Source: Schaalia odontolytica
Lineage (GTDB): Bacteria; Actinomycetota; Actinomycetes; Actinomycetales; Actinomycetaceae
NCBI RefSeq assembly: GCF_009730335.1
Contig: NZ_CP046315.1
Span: 1,550,001-1,614,000, forward strand
Direction of reading: 5' to 3'
DNA length: 64,000 nt
A model generated the notes under the pieces. That model saw only the letters and a program-made list of their open reading frames with translations. It had not been told where the DNA came from and searched no databases. Numbering within the stretch: the stretch's first letter is position 1; each line of letters opens with the position of its first letter. Below are positions 27,572 through 36,646 of this stretch, piece after piece. The position numbers were made by a program, and so were the translations under genes.

Positions 27572-28675
27572 ATGACTCTGAGCGACAGTTTTGCAACGCT
27601 GCGTCCCTTCATCGACGAGGCGACGGCCACCAGCCTCGCACATCTCCTCGCCCGCGCAGGCACTTCCGACCGTTCTGAGGAGTTCTCTCGCGCGGTCCTC
27701 GCCTCCGTATCCGGAGGGAAGCGTTTCCGCGCCCTCATGGCCCACGTGGGCTACGCGCTCAGTTCCGGAACATCCATCGAGGAAGTCTCACTCCCCCATC
27801 TCAGCGCGGCACTGGAGCTCTATCAGGCCAGCGCCCTCGTCCACGACGACATCATCGACAAGGCTGACGAACGACGCGGCATGCCCTCCCCTCACCGCAC
27901 GCTCGCGAATTACCACACCGCACAGTCGTGGATCGGATCATCGACGGACTTCGGTCGACACGGCGCTATTTTGGTCGGCGACTTCCTCTTTTCGGCAGCA
28001 ACAGCTGCCGCAGACGAACAGGCCCTGACACTGCGCGAGGACTGCGCGCGTGCTTTTTCGCGCCGTTTCGCGGATATGCACGCGGAGGTCGCGCTGGGCC
28101 AGTACCTCGACATCACCGCCGAACAAACCCCGCTCGATCCTGAGCGCACCGATGCACTCAGCACGAGCGACTCGCTCGAGGTGGCATTGCACAAGTCGGC
28201 CCACTACTCAGTCGTCCACCCGGCGCTCCTCGGCGCGATTTGCGGAGCTTCATCGTTCGATCGCGTCGCTGACCTGCTCGATGTTCTCGAGACTCTTCTG
28301 ACCCCGTGGGGCCTGGCTTTCCAGCTGCGCGACGATGATCTCGGGGTCTTCGGAGACCCCGCAGTGACAGGCAAGCCGGCCGGCGACGACCTGCGCGAAG
28401 GAAAGCGCACTGCACTCCTGGCGCTCACGTGGGAGGCCTCCTCCCCCGCCGAGCGACGCGCCCTCACCGACGTCCTCGGGGTGGCCGAGGCTTCTCCTGA
28501 GCAGATCGCGACTGCAACCGACATCGTGGAGCGCAACGGGCGCGCCGCACACGAGGCCGAGATTGCACGCCTCGTCGCCGACGGACATGCCGCCCTTGAG
28601 GCCAGCACCTTCGATGAGGATGCTCGCGCCATGCTGCGTGAACTGTGCTCGATCCTGACCGCCAGGAGGGCTTGA
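27572..28675 (+). CDS. polyprenyl (geranylgeranyl-type) diphosphate synthase
   Basis: Condenses allylic diphosphates with IPP. First Asp-rich motif ALVHDDIIDKADERRG (about residue 90) and second motif FQLRDDDLGVFGDPAVTGKPAGDDLREGKRT are intact, as is GGKRFRALM. Length of 367 residues is typical of actinobacterial IdsA-type enzymes. Chain length cannot be set with confidence. It lies where idsA2 lies in M. tuberculosis relative to Rv2175c and pknL. It converges with the Rv2175c-like gene only 15 bases away. Confidence 0.9.
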   Translation: MTLSDSFATLRPFIDEATATSLAHLLARAGTSDRSEEFSRAVLASVSGGKRFRALMAHVGYALSSGTSIEEVSLPHLSAALELYQASALVHDDIIDKADERRGMPSPHRTLANYHTAQSWIGSSTDFGRHGAILVGDFLFSAATAAADEQALTLREDCARAFSRRFADMHAEVALGQYLDITAEQTPLDPERTDALSTSDSLEVALHKSAHYSVVHPALLGAICGASSFDRVADLLDVLETLLTPWGLAFQLRDDDLGVFGDPAVTGKPAGDDLREGKRTALLALTWEASSPAERRALTDVLGVAEASPEQIATATDIVERNGRAAHEAEIARLVADGHAALEASTFDEDARAMLRELCSILTARRA

Positions 28676-28690
28676 AAAGACGGAATAGCC

Positions 28691-29044
28691 TCAGAAGGCC
28701 AGCGTCGAGGCGATTCGATTCACTCGGTGATGACGGCCCGACGTCAGCGCATCGATCGGGCGCTCACCCAGCTCGTCCTGCACGGTGTACAGCCACGCTG
28801 CTGCTTCCTCGGCCGTGAAGCCGTCGTCGGCAAGCAGGGTCAGTGTGCCCTGCAGGAACGGCAGCGGCTCCCACCCATTGTCGCCCTTGACGATAACCTC
28901 CTGCGGGACGCCACGCGCCCCGCTGGCGTCGCGCGCTTCGATGAGCACACGATCGCGGATCAGCTGCTTGAGGCGGCGTTCCTCGATGCCGAGGAGACGG
29001 CAGACCTCGTCGGTGGAGAGAACGGCGATATCAACACTAGTCAT
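28691..29044 (-). CDS. Rv2175c-family DNA-binding protein
   Basis: Protein of 117 residues: an N-terminal winged HTH (LSTDEVCRLLGIEERRLKQLIRDRVLIEAR), then LPFLQGTLTLLADDGFTAEEAAAWLYTVQDELGERPIDAL. In M. tuberculosis the homologue Rv2175c binds DNA and is phosphorylated by PknL. The divergent neighbour here is a PknL-like kinase, so the same pairing is likely. No Shine-Dalgarno is seen; a TAGTCT box lies 7 nt before the ATG. Confidence 0.88.
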   Translation of the reverse strand: MTSVDIAVLSTDEVCRLLGIEERRLKQLIRDRVLIEARDASGARGVPQEVIVKGDNGWEPLPFLQGTLTLLADDGFTAEEAAAWLYTVQDELGERPIDALTSGRHHRVNRIASTLAF

Positions 29045-29051
29045 GAGCGCA

Positions 29052-29057
29052 AGACTA
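29052..29057 (-). promoter_or_regulatory. leaderless -10 box of the Rv2175c-like gene
   Basis: Minus-strand TAGTCT ends 7 nt before the ATG at 29044, without a ribosome site. Confidence 0.5.
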
Positions 29058-29114
29058 CCCCATTCATGCGCCGCACCGACGTGGGCACTTCCAATGATTT
29101 CGCGAAAACTCCCA

Positions 29115-29120
29115 TAGAAT
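29115..29120 (+). promoter_or_regulatory. leaderless -10 box of the PASTA kinase gene
   Basis: TAGAAT ends 7 nt before the GTG at 29128. The 83-bp divergent gap thus holds two back-to-back leaderless promoters. Confidence 0.55.
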
Positions 29121-29127
29121 CAAGCAA

Positions 29128-31071
29128 GTGAGCGACGAACAGACATTCGACCAGACGGACCCGTTGATCGGCCTCCTCGTCGACGAACGGTACCGGGTGA
29201 CGCGCAGGCTGGCGCGTGGCGGCATGGCCACCGTCTACATCGCGCAAGATGAACGCCTTGATCGCCCCGTCGCCCTCAAGGTCATGCACCCGCACCTGGC
29301 AGACTCCGAGGATTTCGTCGCACGATTCCGCCGCGAGGCGCGCTCGGCCGCACGAATCGTTCACCCCGGCGTCGTCTCCGTGTTTGACCAGGGCGTGGTC
29401 ACAGGCCAGGGGTTCCTCGTCATGGAGCTCATCGACGGCACGAACCTGCGCCAGCTGCTGCGCGCGCAAGGTGCCTTCACGATCCCGCAGGCACTGCGCT
29501 ACACCACCGACATTCTTGAGGCGCTGCGCGCCGCCCACCGCGTCGGCGTTATTCACCGCGACGTCAAGCCCGAGAACATTCTCGTTCCGACCGACGGTCC
29601 GGCGAAGGTGACCGACTTTGGTCTCGCACGAGCTGCCTCCGAAGTCTCCATGTCTTCGACCGGCAACATGCTCGGCACGGTTGCGTACATCGCCCCTGAG
29701 ATCGCAACGACCGCTCAGGCCGACGCACGTTCAGACATTTATTCGGTCGGCATCATGCTCTACGAAATGCTCACGGGCTCCGTTCCGTGGGCGGATGAGT
29801 CACCCCTGCAGATCGCGACGCATCACGTCTCCGACGACGTGCCTAGCCCGTCGAAGGCGCAGCCGTGGATTCCACGAGAGATTGACGATCTCGTCGCCGC
29901 CCTGACCGCCCGCGACCCCGCCTCGCGCCCCGCCGACGCGTCGGACGCGATCGACCTCGTCACTCGCGCTGCTGCCGCCATTCCGTCGGAGCTGGCCAAC
30001 CGCCGCGCGGACATCGCGCCGGCTGACCGGGCGGGCGCCTCAGAAACGAGCGCGCTCAACACTGAGCTGATGTCGGCTCAGTTCACGAGGCCTCTGCCCC
30101 TCCCGGCGCCGTCGACAGTCGCCACTGTCCACACGTCGGCCCCGCTTCCCAATGCTTCGGAGAACGGCGGCACCAAGACGTACAAGCGCGCCGCCCTGTG
30201 GGCTACCCTCGTTGTTCTGCTTCTCGCCGCCGCAGTCGTTGGCGGACGCTGGTGGTGGACCGAATACGGCCCGGGCTCCTACCTGACCATGCCCGCGACG
30301 GATGGTCGTCCCCTCGCTGATGTTCAGGCAGAACTGAACGCGATGGGACTTGCTTCTTCCGTTGAGGAGGAGTTCTCTGACGACGTCGCCGCCGGTTCGA
30401 TCACTCGCTCCGATCCGGGAGGCGGCGAGCCCGTCCACAAACGCGCTGAGGTTCAACTCCACGTCTCCAAGGGCGTGGACATGAAGACGGTCCCTGACGT
30501 TGTCGGTAAGAACCAGGAGGACGCACGCAAGGCCCTTACCGATGTCGGCCTCGCCCTGGGTGCCATCACCGACGCATACTCCGAGGACGTCCCGCAGGGC
30601 CAGGTCATCTCACAGTCCCAGGCATCTGGTTCACAGCTGGCGCACGACAGCGCCGTTGATGTGGTGCTGTCGAAGGGCCGTGAGCCCCTCACGGTGCCGT
30701 CGCTGAACGGGATGAACGCCGATGCCGCAAAGAGCTCCATTGAGGGCCTTGGCCTCGTGGCTGCACCGACCGAGGCGTTCTCCGACACGGTCGCCGAAGG
30801 CCAGGTCATCTCTCAGCAGACCAATGAGGGCACGATCCTGCACCGTGGCGACACCGTCGCTTACACTGTGTCGAAGGGGCCCGAGAAGGTCGCGGTGCCC
30901 AACGTCGTCGGCCGCCAGCGCCAGGATGCTCGCGCTGCCCTTGAGGCAGCCGGCTTCACCGTGCAGGAGGAGGCAATCCTCGGTGGCTTCTTCGGAACCG
31001 TCCGACAGACCGATCCCGCCGCCGGAACAATGCTGAAAAAGGGCAGCGTCGTCACGATCACGATCGTCTGA
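29128..31071 (+). CDS. PASTA-domain serine/threonine protein kinase (PknL-like)
   Basis: Eukaryote-like kinase of 647 residues. Kinase domain about 14-275: LARGGMATVYIAQDE (Gly-rich loop), VALKVMHPH (Lys), VIHRDVKPENILV (catalytic loop), KVTDFGLARA (DFG) and GTVAYIAPEI. A linker and one transmembrane helix (about 350-373) follow, then four extracellular PASTA repeats (starting near residues 377, 450, 518, 585), which bind muropeptides or lipid II in relatives. The strongest substrate candidate is the divergent Rv2175c-like protein. It may also be the cell's PknB-type kinase; the family position needs a tree. Confidence 0.93.
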   Translation: MSDEQTFDQTDPLIGLLVDERYRVTRRLARGGMATVYIAQDERLDRPVALKVMHPHLADSEDFVARFRREARSAARIVHPGVVSVFDQGVVTGQGFLVMELIDGTNLRQLLRAQGAFTIPQALRYTTDILEALRAAHRVGVIHRDVKPENILVPTDGPAKVTDFGLARAASEVSMSSTGNMLGTVAYIAPEIATTAQADARSDIYSVGIMLYEMLTGSVPWADESPLQIATHHVSDDVPSPSKAQPWIPREIDDLVAALTARDPASRPADASDAIDLVTRAAAAIPSELANRRADIAPADRAGASETSALNTELMSAQFTRPLPLPAPSTVATVHTSAPLPNASENGGTKTYKRAALWATLVVLLLAAAVVGGRWWWTEYGPGSYLTMPATDGRPLADVQAELNAMGLASSVEEEFSDDVAAGSITRSDPGGGEPVHKRAEVQLHVSKGVDMKTVPDVVGKNQEDARKALTDVGLALGAITDAYSEDVPQGQVISQSQASGSQLAHDSAVDVVLSKGREPLTVPSLNGMNADAAKSSIEGLGLVAAPTEAFSDTVAEGQVISQQTNEGTILHRGDTVAYTVSKGPEKVAVPNVVGRQRQDARAALEAAGFTVQEEAILGGFFGTVRQTDPAAGTMLKKGSVVTITIV

Positions 31072-31103
31072 GCGCGCCCGAGCCACTCGCTCGTCATCAG
31101 TAT

Positions 31104-31136
31104 CCCCGGCCTCGTCCATGACCGACGAGGCCGGGG
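31104..31136. terminator. bidirectional terminator between the PASTA kinase gene and aroG
   Basis: Perfect 13-bp arms (CCCCGGCCTCGTC / GACGAGGCCGGGG), 7-nt loop, in the 81-bp convergent gap. No strong T-run on either side. Confidence 0.75.
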
Positions 31137-31152
31137 GACTTGTGCGGTGAAC

Positions 31153-32592
31153 TCACTCCTCGTGGGAGGAACACTTCGCCAGGTACTGGGCAACCTGGAA
31201 AGCCATCTCCAGGCTCTGCTGGTGGTTCAGGCGCGGATCCACGAGCGTCTCGTAGCGGTCGCGCAACGACTCGTCATCGATGTGTTCACTGCCGCCGATC
31301 ACCTCGGTGACATCGTCACCCGTCAGCTCGACGTGCAAGCCACCCGGGACAGTTCCCGAGGCCTCGTGTGCTTCGAAGAAGCCACGGACCTCGTCCATGA
31401 CAGTCTCAAAGCGACGCGTCTTGTAGCCAGTCGACGACGTGATCGTGTTGCCGTGCATCGGATCAGTCATCCACGTGAGCGGACGACCGTCTTTCCGAGC
31501 AGCCTCCAGCAGCGGCGGGAGCGCCTCGCGGATGCGGCCGGCGCCCATACGCGTAATGAACGACAGGCGCCCCTCCTCACCATCCGGGTTCAGGCGATCA
31601 ATGAGCGAGAGCATCTGATCCGGCGTGGTCGACGGGCCGAGCTTAACCCCAATCGGATTGCGAACACGCGACAGCAGCTCGATGTGAGCGCCCTCCTCCT
31701 CGCGCGTCCGCTCCCCCGCCCACAGGAAGTGGGCAGACGTGTTGTAGGGCTCACCCGTCCGCGAATCAATGCGTGTCATCGCCGACTCGTACTCGAGCAG
31801 CAACGCCTCGTGCGACGAGTACAGGTCCACATCGCGCAGCGTCTCAAAATCGACGCCCGCGGCACCCATGAACTTGATCGCTCGGTGGATGTCTTCTGCC
31901 AGCGACTCGTAGCGCGCGTAGGCAGGGTTCGACATGAAGCCCTGATTCCAGCGGTGCACCTGGCGCAGGTCCGCGTAGCCGCCCTTCGTGAAGGCACGAA
32001 TCAGGTTCAGGGTCGAAGCCGCGTGGTTGTACAGCGACAGCAGGCGCTGCGGGTCGGGCTCGCGCGCCTCGGGAGTGAACTCGAAGGAGTTCACGGCGTC
32101 GCCGCGGTAGCTGGGCAGCGCAACGCCGTCGCGCGTTTCCATATCCGACGAACGCGGCTTAGCGTACTGGCCGGCGATACGGCCGACCTTGATGACCGGC
32201 AGCGACGCACCGTACGTCAAGACGACCGCCATCTGCAACAGCGTCTGAATCTTCAGGCGCACGTGATCCGCCGTCGCCTCGGCGAAGGTCTCGGCACAGT
32301 CCCCACCCATCAGGACGAAGGCCTCGCCGCGGGCAGCCGCACCCATCCACGTGCGCAGATCGTCAACCTCACCGGCGAACACGAGCGGCGGCTGACGGCG
32401 CAGCTGCGCCGTCACATCACGGAGGTGTTCCGCGTCCGCGTAGGAAGGCTGTTGAGCAGCGTCCAGGCCGCGCCACGTGTCCCAGGGAGCGCGCTCCCCA
32501 GACTCGGGCGACCACAGACGCTCGGGGACACGGCGGGAGCGAGGCTTACGCACAGGCTCACCGCCGCGTCCGGGAGTGATCGAAGGAATCAC
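31153..32592 (-). CDS. aroG: class II 3-deoxy-7-phosphoheptulonate (DAHP) synthase
   Basis: First enzyme of the shikimate pathway, joining PEP and erythrose 4-phosphate. This is the class II (plant/actinobacterial) type: PPLVFAGEVDDLRTWMGAAARGEAFVLMGGDCAETF, KVGRIAGQYAKPRSSDMETRDGVALPSYRGD, RVRNPIGVKLGPSTTPDQM and GLHVELTGDDVTEVIGGSEHI. Length of 479 residues is usual. The GTG at 32592 is used; no strong ribosome site is visible. Adjacent to phosphofructokinase on the same strand. Confidence 0.94.
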   Translation of the reverse strand: MIPSITPGRGGEPVRKPRSRRVPERLWSPESGERAPWDTWRGLDAAQQPSYADAEHLRDVTAQLRRQPPLVFAGEVDDLRTWMGAAARGEAFVLMGGDCAETFAEATADHVRLKIQTLLQMAVVLTYGASLPVIKVGRIAGQYAKPRSSDMETRDGVALPSYRGDAVNSFEFTPEAREPDPQRLLSLYNHAASTLNLIRAFTKGGYADLRQVHRWNQGFMSNPAYARYESLAEDIHRAIKFMGAAGVDFETLRDVDLYSSHEALLLEYESAMTRIDSRTGEPYNTSAHFLWAGERTREEEGAHIELLSRVRNPIGVKLGPSTTPDQMLSLIDRLNPDGEEGRLSFITRMGAGRIREALPPLLEAARKDGRPLTWMTDPMHGNTITSSTGYKTRRFETVMDEVRGFFEAHEASGTVPGGLHVELTGDDVTEVIGGSEHIDDESLRDRYETLVDPRLNHQQSLEMAFQVAQYLAKCSSHEE

Positions 32593-32602
32593 GCGAAGCG
32601 AC

Positions 32603-33820
32603 TCACTCGCCGGCAGGCTCGACGGTCTGGCCGATCTCGGCCATCATCTCGAGGAACCAGGGCTGGGAGATGTCGAAGGGCTTGCCGCCCGCGATGCGCG
32701 GGAACGGGATGGCCTTCAGGCGATCGCCGTCCTCCTCGTCGTGGCCGATAACGCCGGACTCGCCCTTGAAGGCGCACTCGACGGCGAGGTCGGTCATCGA
32801 CTTGATGAGGCGCAGGTCGTCGGCGTTGGCGCGCGAGGAACGCGAGAAGTAGCCGGACTTCTGGACCATGACCTTCTCGGCGTCGATCTTCTCGGCGAAC
32901 TGCTTGGCGAACCACTGGCCGGGGTTGATCGTGTCGAGCTTGACGTGGCCGAAGGGGTCACGCTGGACCTCGCCACCGGCGGCCTCGATCTCCGCGATAA
33001 TCTCGGGGACGCCGGCGCCCTCGGACAGGAAGATGTTGACGTTGCCCTGCTCGTCCATGATGGCCTTGAGGCGCGCGGCCTCGGCGTCCAGGTCGATCTT
33101 CATCTCGGGCAGGAAGATGGCGTGGATGTCCCAACGCTCCTGCGACAGCCCGATCGAGGGCACCCATTCCCGGGTCTTCAGCCAGTCGTGGTAGCACTTC
33201 GAACCAGCGGCGGTCAGCCAACCACAGTGGCGGCCCATGATCTCGTGGATGATGAGCATGCGCGGGTTGGAGCGGTGCTCGCCGATGACGTTCTGGGAGT
33301 ACTCGGAGACCTCTTCAGCGGCGGTCCACGCACCCAGGGACTGGCGGATCGGCACAACGTCGTTGTCGATCGTCTTGGGCAGGCCCACGACGGTCAGGTG
33401 GTAGTCGTGCTCCTCCAGGTAGGCGGCCAGGTCGGCGGCCGTCGTGTTGGTGTCGTCGCCACCGATGGTGTGCAGGACGTCAACGCCGTCGGCGCGCAGC
33501 TGCTCGGCGGCCTTCTGCAGCGGATCCTCATCCTCGGACACGAGGCCGCGCTCGACAAGGTTCTTCTTGTTCGTCAGCTTGACGCGGGAGTTACCGATCG
33601 GGGAACCACCGAAGCGATGCAGGACGGCAGCGTGCTTGCGCGCTTCCTCGTCCACCAGCACGTAGTTGCCGGTGAGCAGGCCGTGGTAGCCGTTCTGGTA
33701 AGCGATGATCTCAACCGTGGGATCAATTTCGTTGTAGCGCTCAATGAGTCCGCCGACGGCGGAGGACAGGCACGGGGCGAAGCCACCTGCGGTCAGCAGG
33801 GCAACACGACGGACCGACAT
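32603..33820 (-). CDS. 6-phosphofructokinase, probably pyrophosphate-dependent
   Basis: Glycolytic enzyme of 405 residues phosphorylating fructose 6-phosphate. The phosphoryl-donor site reads HTIGGDDTNTTAADLA: Asp follows GGD where ATP enzymes have Gly, and the next motif is VVGLPKTIDNDVVP with Lys. Both are diagnostic of PPi-dependent enzymes. Other motifs are EIMGRHCGWLTAA and KSGYFSRSSRAN. The ATG at 33820 has AGAAAGG upstream. An earlier in-frame start lies in non-conserved sequence. PPi use is inferred from these residues. Confidence 0.92.
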   Translation of the reverse strand: MSVRRVALLTAGGFAPCLSSAVGGLIERYNEIDPTVEIIAYQNGYHGLLTGNYVLVDEEARKHAAVLHRFGGSPIGNSRVKLTNKKNLVERGLVSEDEDPLQKAAEQLRADGVDVLHTIGGDDTNTTAADLAAYLEEHDYHLTVVGLPKTIDNDVVPIRQSLGAWTAAEEVSEYSQNVIGEHRSNPRMLIIHEIMGRHCGWLTAAGSKCYHDWLKTREWVPSIGLSQERWDIHAIFLPEMKIDLDAEAARLKAIMDEQGNVNIFLSEGAGVPEIIAEIEAAGGEVQRDPFGHVKLDTINPGQWFAKQFAEKIDAEKVMVQKSGYFSRSSRANADDLRLIKSMTDLAVECAFKGESGVIGHDEEDGDRLKAIPFPRIAGGKPFDISQPWFLEMMAEIGQTVEPAGE

Positions 33821-34027
33821 GAATGTCACCTTTCTCAGGTTGGTTAGGTAAGAGCCCGCGCGCGCGATCCGCGTCACCGCGGCTGCCCGATGGGGCTGCC
33901 TAGTGCGCGGAGGCGCGCGTGCGCGAGGCACAGTTCATTCTACCTGGCCCACGTCACGTTTCGCCCGGGACGCCCGTCCCACGAAACGCGATTGCAAGCA
34001 CCAACCATCGGTGACGGCCCGGCCCTG

Positions 34028-34840
34028 TTACTCCTTGTCCGAGGCCTTCTCGTCCTCGATGCCCTCTTCCTCGGGAGCGGTCGGAACGGGCACCTCGGGG
34101 GCGGTGCGCCCACCGGGCGCGGGCCGACCATTGGAGGGCACGGGCCCTTCGAAGGCGCCCTCGGCTGCCAGCTGAGCCTTCACGTCGGCGGCGTACATGT
34201 CCACGTATTCCTGCCCGGACAGAAGCATCAGGTTGTACATGATCTCGTCGGTGATCGCGCGCAGGACGTAGCGGTCCTTGTCGAGGCCGCGGTAGCGCGA
34301 GAAGTCCAGGGGCTCGCCGATCACCATGCCGATGTTTGTACGCGAGGGGATCTTCTGGCCAATCGGCTGCGCCGCATGGGTGCCGATCATGGCCACCGGG
34401 ATAACGGGAGCGCCGGACAGGAGTGCGAGGCGCGCGACGCCGGTCTTGCCGCGGTAGAGGCGCCCGTCGGGGCTGCGCGTGCCCTCGGGATAGATGCCGA
34501 AGAGCTTGCCCTCGCGCAGTCGCTTCAGTCCCGCTTTCAGTGCCGCCTCCGATGCGCGTCCACCGGTACGGTCGACCGGGATGGTGCCGACGGCGCGCAT
34601 GAACTCCTTTGTCATCCACCCCTTGAGACCGGTGCCCGTAAAGTAGTCGGCCTTGCCCATGAAAACGACCTCACGGTCGAGCATCATGGGCAGGAAGACA
34701 GAGTCCCACACGGCGTTGTGGTTGGACGCAAGGATAGCGGGTCCCTCGGCGGGAATGTTCTCCTTGCCGCGGATCCACGGGTGATAGGCGGCCTTCAGAA
34801 TGGGGCTGCCGGTCGCCTTGAGAGCCTGATAGAACGCCAC
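34028..34840 (-). CDS. plsC: 1-acyl-sn-glycerol-3-phosphate acyltransferase (PlsC family)
   Basis: Membrane-associated acyltransferase converting lysophosphatidate to phosphatidate, the substrate of CdsA. Motif I is ASNHNAVWDSVFLP (NHxxxxD), motif III is FGIYPEGTRSPDGRLYRGKTG, and PVIPVAMIGTHAA follows. The last 50 residues are Pro/Glu-rich and probably disordered. The GTG at 34840 with CAGGAG upstream is preferred over a longer reading from 34939 that would overlap the divergent gene. Confidence 0.9.
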   Translation of the reverse strand: MAFYQALKATGSPILKAAYHPWIRGKENIPAEGPAILASNHNAVWDSVFLPMMLDREVVFMGKADYFTGTGLKGWMTKEFMRAVGTIPVDRTGGRASEAALKAGLKRLREGKLFGIYPEGTRSPDGRLYRGKTGVARLALLSGAPVIPVAMIGTHAAQPIGQKIPSRTNIGMVIGEPLDFSRYRGLDKDRYVLRAITDEIMYNLMLLSGQEYVDMYAADVKAQLAAEGAFEGPVPSNGRPAPGGRTAPEVPVPTAPEEEGIEDEKASDKE

Positions 34841-34885
34841 TGTCACTCCTGAAGTCTCGACGGGCGCGCGAGCGCGCGAACGAAT

Positions 34886-34891
34886 TAGTAT
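34886..34891 (+). promoter_or_regulatory. leaderless -10 box of the DEDDh/GIY-YIG gene
   Basis: TAGTAT ends 7 nt before the ATG at 34899, with no ribosome site between. Confidence 0.55.
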
Positions 34892-34898
34892 CAACTGT

Positions 34899-36632
34899 AT
34901 GACGAAACGAACTCCCGTGCGCGATTGTGGGGAAACCATAGCGCCCGGTGAATCGGCTCGTCCTTTCGCTCGATCAGTGGTGTCAGCGGCCCTTTCGAGG
35001 GCCTCGTCGGTGGAGCTTCAACCCAGCCTCGATGCCGTCGGGACGCCGACCTCGGGCGGGCACTGGGTTGTCGTCGACCTTGAGACAACAGGCCTGGGAG
35101 CGGGCGCAGAAATTACTGAGATCGGCGCTGTGCGCATCCGTGATGGAGCGGTCGTGGACGAGTTTTCTTCCCTCGTGAAGCCCTCGCGTCCGATTCCACC
35201 GTTCATCACATCTCTGACCGGCATCACTCCCGCGATGGTGGCCGATGCGGACCCGATCGCATCCGTTCTGGAACACTTCTTGGAGTGGTCAGGCCTTGGA
35301 GCTTCGGATTCCCCCGTCCTCGTCGCGCATAACGCGTCCTTTGACGTGGGCTTCCTACGCCGTGCGGCCCGGGCGTGTGCGCGCCCGTGGCCTCGCGTTC
35401 GCGTCGTCGATACGTTGGCACTCGCTCGGCTCGCCCTGCCACGCCCGCTCGTGCGAAACCACAAACTGGGCACGGTCGCCTCCTACTTCGGTACCGCCAC
35501 CGTTCCCGAGCACCGAGCACTCGGAGACGCGCGCGCGACGGCAGAGATCCTCCTGGGATTCATCGACCTGCTCGCCGCTGCCGGCGCGACCGATGTGGAG
35601 GACCTGATCGTGCTGACGGATCAGGCTCCGGCGCGGCGACCATCAACGCCCGACTTCGTCACGGACCTGCCGACCTCTCCCGGGGTCTATCACTTCATCG
35701 ATACGGCGGGAGGCACCCTCTACGTGGGGTCGGCCTCGTCCCTGAAGTCACGCGTGGGCAGTTACTATACGAAAGCCGAAAAGCGCCCGAAGGTGCAGCG
35801 CATGGTCTCCCTGGCCGCGGGAGTGCGCCCCTATCCGACCGCCTCAATTCTTGAGGCGAGAATCCGAGAACTGCGCGACATCAAGGCCCTCGTCCCGCCC
35901 TACAACTCCGCGTCGAGGCGTCAGGGATCCCTGCACTGGGTCATCGCCGAGGCCGACCGCCCCCGCGTCGTTTCGTCCGTGACGCTCGACGACCTGCCCA
36001 ACGCCCTCGGTCCCTTCGGAACGCGCGCGCACGCTCAGCGGGCTGCAGGGGCGATCGCACGGGTCCTCGCCCAGGCCGATCACGACTCCTCGGGCGCCAT
36101 CCTCGACGAGGCCGTGGAAGCCTCGTCATTAGCGGTCCCAAACGCGCTCACTTCCCTGATGGAGCGCCTGTCCACACAGGGGCTGTTCGAGGCGGCGGCT
36201 GGAGCGCGCGACGAACTGAGCGCCTACATCACGGGCGTTGAGCGCGCAACCATGCGCCCCATCCTGGCGGCCCCGCGTATCGTCTGGGGCGCGCGTCGCG
36301 ACGGTGGAGAACCCGGCTGGATTCTGCATGTTGCCTCCTACGGACGCCACCTCAGTTCGGTCGTCGTGCCCCCGCGCTCCGACCCATCGCCGTGGATCGA
36401 TGTTCTCACCTCCACGGAGCCGATCGAGACCGGCGGGATGGCCGCATCCGTCGCCTCGTGGGCTGAGACGTCACTCCTGTGCGCCGAGCTGTGCCGCGAA
36501 GGGACGCGCCTCGTCGAATGGAACGGTCCCCTCCCCTGGGCGCAGCCCGTCGACAGCCCACTACGCGACGGGCGGCTGCGCGAGCTATTAGCCCACGCAA
36601 CCGCCCAGCAGCGTCACGACCCGCGCACCTGA
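34899..36632 (+). CDS. DEDDh exonuclease fused to a GIY-YIG (UvrC-like) nuclease
   Basis: Product of 577 residues. Residues 54-225 form a DnaQ-like DEDDh exonuclease: VVVDLETTGLG (D, E), VLVAHNASFDVGFL (D) and HRALGDARATAEIL (H, D). Residues about 255-335 form a GIY-YIG domain: SPGVYHFIDTAGGTLYVGSA, SLKSRVGSYY (Arg) and SILEARIRELRDIKALVPPYN (Glu). The C-terminal 230 residues resemble UvrC's middle region without its C-terminal RNase H nuclease. The same fusion (Rv2191 type) is common in actinobacteria, and a DNA-repair role is inferred. It is divergent from plsC. Confidence 0.9.
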   Translation: MTKRTPVRDCGETIAPGESARPFARSVVSAALSRASSVELQPSLDAVGTPTSGGHWVVVDLETTGLGAGAEITEIGAVRIRDGAVVDEFSSLVKPSRPIPPFITSLTGITPAMVADADPIASVLEHFLEWSGLGASDSPVLVAHNASFDVGFLRRAARACARPWPRVRVVDTLALARLALPRPLVRNHKLGTVASYFGTATVPEHRALGDARATAEILLGFIDLLAAAGATDVEDLIVLTDQAPARRPSTPDFVTDLPTSPGVYHFIDTAGGTLYVGSASSLKSRVGSYYTKAEKRPKVQRMVSLAAGVRPYPTASILEARIRELRDIKALVPPYNSASRRQGSLHWVIAEADRPRVVSSVTLDDLPNALGPFGTRAHAQRAAGAIARVLAQADHDSSGAILDEAVEASSLAVPNALTSLMERLSTQGLFEAAAGARDELSAYITGVERATMRPILAAPRIVWGARRDGGEPGWILHVASYGRHLSSVVVPPRSDPSPWIDVLTSTEPIETGGMAASVASWAETSLLCAELCREGTRLVEWNGPLPWAQPVDSPLRDGRLRELLAHATAQQRHDPRT

Positions 36633-36646
36633 CGCAGGCGTTCTCC

